Origin: Mucilaginibacter agri
GTDB lineage: Bacteria; Bacteroidota; Bacteroidia; Sphingobacteriales; Sphingobacteriaceae
Length of the DNA: 64,000 nucleotides
NCBI RefSeq assembly: GCF_009928685.1
Contig: NZ_WWEO01000034.1
Location: 1-64,000 of the forward strand
Reading direction: 5' to 3'
Part shown: piece by piece, positions 60,372 to 64,000 of the stretch
Position numbering within the stretch: position 1 is the first letter of the stretch
Layout: each line of letters begins with the position of its first letter
Notes under the pieces: model-generated
What the model saw: only the letters and a program-made list of their open reading frames with translations
Database searches by the model: none
Told to the model about the DNA's origin: nothing
Program-made: the position numbers and the translations under genes

Positions 60372-62345
60372 ATGGCATTCAAAAATTTTCCTCAGGTCGA
60401 TCAGGCGTCCATTAATAGTGAACGCTCTGAAAACGTGCTGGAAAGATTATTTAGCCAGGCCAACGGTTTTATATCCCGAAAGGAAAACCCGGATAAAGGT
60501 TGCGATTATGATGTCGAACTGATCGTTGATGATACCAATGCTTATAACTGGCGTTTTGGTATACAGCTTAAAAGTGTGGAAAAAATTGCTGTCGTCGACG
60601 AAGGCCTCTTTATTTCTTATGCCTTTAAAACCTCCCGTTTAAATTATTTGCTTAATCGACCTGTAGGCGATGGCTTAATTGTCATCTTTGATGATGCTGC
60701 AGATATTGCTTATTATGATTTTGCGCAAGCGGTATACAAACGGCTAACTGTGGAACGCGGTTCAGAAGCATGGCATGAAAACGAAAAAGTAAATATCCAT
60801 ATGCCGGTTACTAACGTTCTGAATGCAGTTAGCGTTAAAACCGTCCATCAATGGTTCGCGAAAAACTTTACAACAGCTTCGTTTATCTTAAGATCACAAG
60901 GTCCCCGCTATGATTTTCCGGTGATCGCGAGCCAGGATGACGAATTTGATGTGCACAATCCTGAAAAGGTAAAGGATCTTTTGCTTAAATACGGATTTGG
61001 CTTGATGCGGGCGCATGACGTACCCCTGCTCTATGACATGATCAGGGTCGTACCCCATGCTACTTTGGAACGCCATCCTGAATTGCTGATCATGGCGGCG
61101 ATCGTAAATGGTGAAGTCGGAGCGCGGTACGAATCTCAGCACCTCATTCAAAAATTAAAACGCAGATCGCTTATTACCGATGAGCATGCCCACCTGCTTC
61201 GGTTCACCGAGTTGAAAAACAGGTTCGGCCTTGGCGAAATTGATATTAAAGAATTTGTAACTGAACTGAAAGAAGAGCGGCAAAAAGTGCAATCTCCGCA
61301 AAATCAGATCGTGCTTGACTTGAATATTATCCTGCACGAGTTGCTCATGCCGAAATTTTATCATCAGCTGCCCGCCGGTATTTATGAGCGCATCAGGTCT
61401 GCCTATCAGCGTATCCAAACTTTGGACGTTGATCCGCAGGGGAAACAGATGCTGGAGGTTTGGAATACAGAGAACCTGGCTTCCTTCATCGCATATTATC
61501 GCCTTAAACAACTCAATCAATTGGCGATACAACGCAGCATGGGTGTAAAAAACCGGTCTGCTGAACTCGTAAAGGAATCGACCATGCTGGCCAATTTACA
61601 GCAGGAACTTTTCAGTGAACTTGAGCGGCTGTTTAAGGTCGGTCAGGACACCGGTGATAAATTACTGCAAGCCTATACAATCCTGGTAAGGTCCAGTTAT
61701 GTGTTAACCCAGGAGATCGATGTCATTTCCCAGATGCCTGTACTGAATGACATCAAATTTCATAACAAGGAAATGTTCCTCAATACTGTGACGTTGAGCC
61801 TTCAGGCAGCGGATTTATTCAGAGATCTTAACTTTTTCGAACCGGCCTACCGAAGTTTATATTACGGTATTGAATTATTAACTGTTTCCAGGGAGGTCCA
61901 TCATTACAAAGATGATTTTGATCTTGAGTTTTTAATGAAAGTCAAGTCTGACATGGAACAGCATTGGGAGCTGTATTCTTATGAGTTAGTCGTGCCGGGG
62001 TTCATTAAAAAGTTGGCTACCGAAAATAAGCAGCATGAGGAGCGGCCTATGAGTATTACTAAAGACTTAGATGATGAGCAGCTCCTTAACATGGCTAAGG
62101 GATTTTGTCAGGCTATGAACTTACCGCATCCATGTGTGCGCTACGTATTAGACGAGCTGAAAGGGTACCGGACGTTTTATCGCGCAAATACCGATGGTTA
62201 TGAGATCAAACGGGCCCCGCTGCATCCGCTTTATGAAGCAGAATACCATCAACCGGTAAAGTTTATCATTCGGAATAATGCTACAGGCATTGTTTCGCTC
62301 CCTGTTCAAAATGTAGAGACGCAGCTAAAGTCATGGGGATTATAG
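60372..62345 (+). CDS. DUF4365-like nuclease-domain protein with helical C-terminus
   Basis: A 657-residue protein. The first 150 residues resemble DUF4365, a PD-(D/E)XK-type domain: E24 in NVLERLFSQANGF, GCDYDVEL with D45/D47 and FGIQLKSV with Q65 and K67. The remaining 500 residues are helical, possibly repeat-like, and may sense or bind. DUF4365 proteins are often found in defence islands. It is followed 51 bp later by the HEVVH protein. Confidence 0.65.
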   Translation: MAFKNFPQVDQASINSERSENVLERLFSQANGFISRKENPDKGCDYDVELIVDDTNAYNWRFGIQLKSVEKIAVVDEGLFISYAFKTSRLNYLLNRPVGDGLIVIFDDAADIAYYDFAQAVYKRLTVERGSEAWHENEKVNIHMPVTNVLNAVSVKTVHQWFAKNFTTASFILRSQGPRYDFPVIASQDDEFDVHNPEKVKDLLLKYGFGLMRAHDVPLLYDMIRVVPHATLERHPELLIMAAIVNGEVGARYESQHLIQKLKRRSLITDEHAHLLRFTELKNRFGLGEIDIKEFVTELKEERQKVQSPQNQIVLDLNIILHELLMPKFYHQLPAGIYERIRSAYQRIQTLDVDPQGKQMLEVWNTENLASFIAYYRLKQLNQLAIQRSMGVKNRSAELVKESTMLANLQQELFSELERLFKVGQDTGDKLLQAYTILVRSSYVLTQEIDVISQMPVLNDIKFHNKEMFLNTVTLSLQAADLFRDLNFFEPAYRSLYYGIELLTVSREVHHYKDDFDLEFLMKVKSDMEQHWELYSYELVVPGFIKKLATENKQHEERPMSITKDLDDEQLLNMAKGFCQAMNLPHPCVRYVLDELKGYRTFYRANTDGYEIKRAPLHPLYEAEYHQPVKFIIRNNATGIVSLPVQNVETQLKSWGL

Positions 62346-62396
62346 CATCATTGTAAAACAATACCTCCTGCTGCAAGGATTAATTATCTTTGTATT

Positions 62397-62987
62397 ATGA
62401 GCATTCAGGAAGAAAATATGCAGGCCTACGAACAATTACTACCTATTTTCCTTGCAGAGGCTGAAGAGCTTTTTGGTCCCAAAAACGATTATATATTCAT
62501 TGGCATCGGCTATCATAATCATCCGCCGAGAATGTACATGTTTGATAAAGACCCTTTTTCGGGAGAAGAGTATTATAAAGTCGACCTGTATGGTGTTGGG
62601 GCAATAAATGATAGGAAAGACGGCATTTTTCAATTGTCTCATGAAGTTGTACACCTGCTGTCACCTGTTCCTCAGGACACCGATGAAAATGACGTCAATC
62701 GTGTAAATTATTTGGAAGAAGGCATGGCTACGTATTTCGCCAAACGTGTTACAGAGCGAGAAACAGCGGATTATGATTTTTGTAACAATGCCATGCTGAA
62801 AGATGAAAAGTACTTTACGGCTTATATGCGCTATCAGTCACTTAAAGAAATTGATACAGAAGCCGTAAAAAAATTGAGGACCATACAACCTATCATTCCA
62901 TTGATTCAAGCAGAAGACTTTGTTGCTGCCGGATTGGATGTGCCTCAAAATCTCATCAATGCGCTGCTCGAAAAATTTCCGGAATGA
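62397..62987 (+). CDS. HEVVH metallopeptidase-like protein
   Basis: A 196-residue protein with HEVVH at 82-86 (QLSHEVVHLL) and YLEEGMATYFA around 105-115, where E107 or E108 would be the third zinc ligand of a gluzincin. There is no signal peptide. Like the HEMGH protein of the Argonaute operon it is cytoplasmic and lies next to a nuclease-like gene, suggesting an activating or inactivating protease. The substrate is unknown. Confidence 0.7.
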   Translation: MSIQEENMQAYEQLLPIFLAEAEELFGPKNDYIFIGIGYHNHPPRMYMFDKDPFSGEEYYKVDLYGVGAINDRKDGIFQLSHEVVHLLSPVPQDTDENDVNRVNYLEEGMATYFAKRVTERETADYDFCNNAMLKDEKYFTAYMRYQSLKEIDTEAVKKLRTIQPIIPLIQAEDFVAAGLDVPQNLINALLEKFPE

Positions 62988-63069
62988 TTAATCATTGTTA
63001 ACAGGTTAGGAATTTGTCAAACATCGTCATGGGGACGTCGCCTTCTTTATCATCCTTACGCTAATTGGA

Positions 63070-63987
63070 TCACTGCGTATTACTGTTGAGTATTTCCTTT
63101 TTTAGGTTGTCGAAAAAAGGCCAGGTGATCTTTGCTACCGGATTCACTCTTGGCCACATGATATAACGATCAAAAAAATCAGTTCCGTCCAGTAACTGTT
63201 TAAATCGATGATAAGTATATATTTTATACTGACCATTCAGCATATATATAGTGGGCGTGTTGATAATAAAGATCCCTTCAAGTTTGTACTTTGAAATATC
63301 TAAATTTGGCGTTTTAAACTGGATACGTAGATGCTCCTCGAATAGGGAAAGATTCTCATTCAGAAAATTGAGCTTTTCCTCCATCTTTGCATTGTAACCA
63401 TCATTAGTGAATTTGCTGATATCCTGATACCAGCCATGCATTTCATACCGTTTGGTCAGGTTCTTGCAATCAGCAATATAGATCGTGTCTTTCAGGATAA
63501 ATATAAAATCGATCTCTCCGGGTTTCAGGTTAATGGAAACGTGTTGATGATCCTTTTTGAATAGCACCTTTATATTGCGGTCATATAATATTCCCTTAGT
63601 TTTTAATGCCGCTTCAACCGGGTCTTCCAGAATATCTTTGTGTTTTGCTTTAAAATCTTTGACCAATTGAGCCATAAATGCTAATTGGTTCCAGTTATCC
63701 GGATATTTACCCATGGTCAGGTTATTCTGAAAAAGCGTGTTCATCGCTTCCTCAAATGAATACGGGTAAACCAAGACACAATCTTCCTGGTCTATTGTTA
63801 GCGTCAATAATGGCCGGTGAATAATCCTTTTGCCTAAATACGGTTTTTCAACTGCGTTACGGATGCTCGCAACGTTATTTTTATTCAATAGCAAACCTTT
63901 AATAAAAGGCTCGATCGTTTCCTTCGCGCCCTTTTCAGAAAGGAAGGTCAAAAGTTCCTTTAAGGTAACAAAACGGGGCGGTGTCAT
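63070..63987 (-). CDS. Restriction-like (PD-(D/E)XK) nuclease-domain protein
   Basis: A 305-residue protein. The core is KPGEIDFIFI with E158/D160 and IADCKNL with D173 and K175, preceded by a helix (DPVEAALKTKGI, E126), giving a PD-(D/E)XK arrangement of the NERD/VRR kind. It would cut or bind DNA. The N-terminal 100 residues are unassigned. It is convergent with the peptidase-like gene (82 bp apart) and close to the window edge. Confidence 0.65.
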   Translation of the reverse strand: MTPPRFVTLKELLTFLSEKGAKETIEPFIKGLLLNKNNVASIRNAVEKPYLGKRIIHRPLLTLTIDQEDCVLVYPYSFEEAMNTLFQNNLTMGKYPDNWNQLAFMAQLVKDFKAKHKDILEDPVEAALKTKGILYDRNIKVLFKKDHQHVSINLKPGEIDFIFILKDTIYIADCKNLTKRYEMHGWYQDISKFTNDGYNAKMEEKLNFLNENLSLFEEHLRIQFKTPNLDISKYKLEGIFIINTPTIYMLNGQYKIYTYHRFKQLLDGTDFFDRYIMWPRVNPVAKITWPFFDNLKKEILNSNTQ

Positions 63988-64000
63988 ATTATGTAGCTTT

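Noticed and set aside
1-64000. CRISPR array, tRNA, rRNA, insertion sequence, integrase, relaxase or ICE end
   Set aside because: No regularly spaced repeats, no recognisable RNA gene, transposase or recombinase, and no direct-repeat pair that could be defended as attachment sites.

Overview
The window looks like a piece of a Bacteroidota chromosome, probably family Sphingobacteriaceae (Mucilaginibacter/Pedobacter-like). The reasons are a CTnDOT-type tra gene set (TraE/F/G/I/J/K/M), an RteC-like regulator, a CzcA pump fused to its outer-membrane channel, DUF6660, LytTR/LytS regulators, promoters of the TAnnTTTG type and few strong Shine-Dalgarno sites. Most of it reads as an integrative conjugative element (ICE) loaded with cargo. 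No integrase, relaxase, attachment site, rRNA, tRNA or CRISPR array is visible, so the element ends lie outside the window or were not recognised.

Layout. 0-2.1 kb: a decaying DUF932 gene, an ssb gene and about 730 bp of GC-rich DNA without a convincing gene. 2.1-8.8 kb (minus strand): a tightly packed eight-gene operon with an ECF-type sigma factor, an XRE-like HTH protein, a Cas4/RecB-like nuclease, a long prokaryotic Argonaute with an apparently intact catalytic tetrad, an unknown 147-aa protein, an HEMGH zinc peptidase-like protein, a small basic protein and a small membrane protein. A Pif1-like helicase with a C-terminal HTH is divergent (9.0-11.2 kb). I regard this as the best candidate for an undescribed, probably defensive, system.

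11.5-30.8 kb (plus strand): one nearly unbroken co-directional run. It begins with metal homeostasis: DUF6660, CzcA-TolC fusion, adaptor, P1B-4 ATPase, atypical Nramp, ZIP and DUF1345. It continues with MgtC-like, site-2-protease-like, HD hydrolase and GmhA genes and ends with a full-length LanB dehydratase. 30.8-32.9 kb: a LytTR regulator and LytS-type kinase on the minus strand, next to a 60-aa Thr-rich, lanthipeptide-like precursor with its own probable promoter. No LanC is present and the presumed core has no cysteine.

33.0-46.9 kb: the conjugation module (RteC-like, then TraE to TraM), including three tandem paralogues and a pair of related DUF3945/DUF4099-like proteins, closed by a strong terminator. 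TraN and later genes do not follow. 46.9-53.4 kb: accessory genes, including an ADP-ribosyltransferase-like protein, PD-(D/E)XK proteins and several unknowns. 53.4-59.8 kb: an SOS-like mutagenesis and damage cassette (DnaE-type polymerase, DinB, HMCES/YedK) around a shared regulatory region with an inverted repeat, plus a Rieske-like protein. 59.8-64 kb: a further nuclease/metallopeptidase accessory cluster (DUF4365-like protein, HEVVH peptidase-like protein, restriction-like nuclease).
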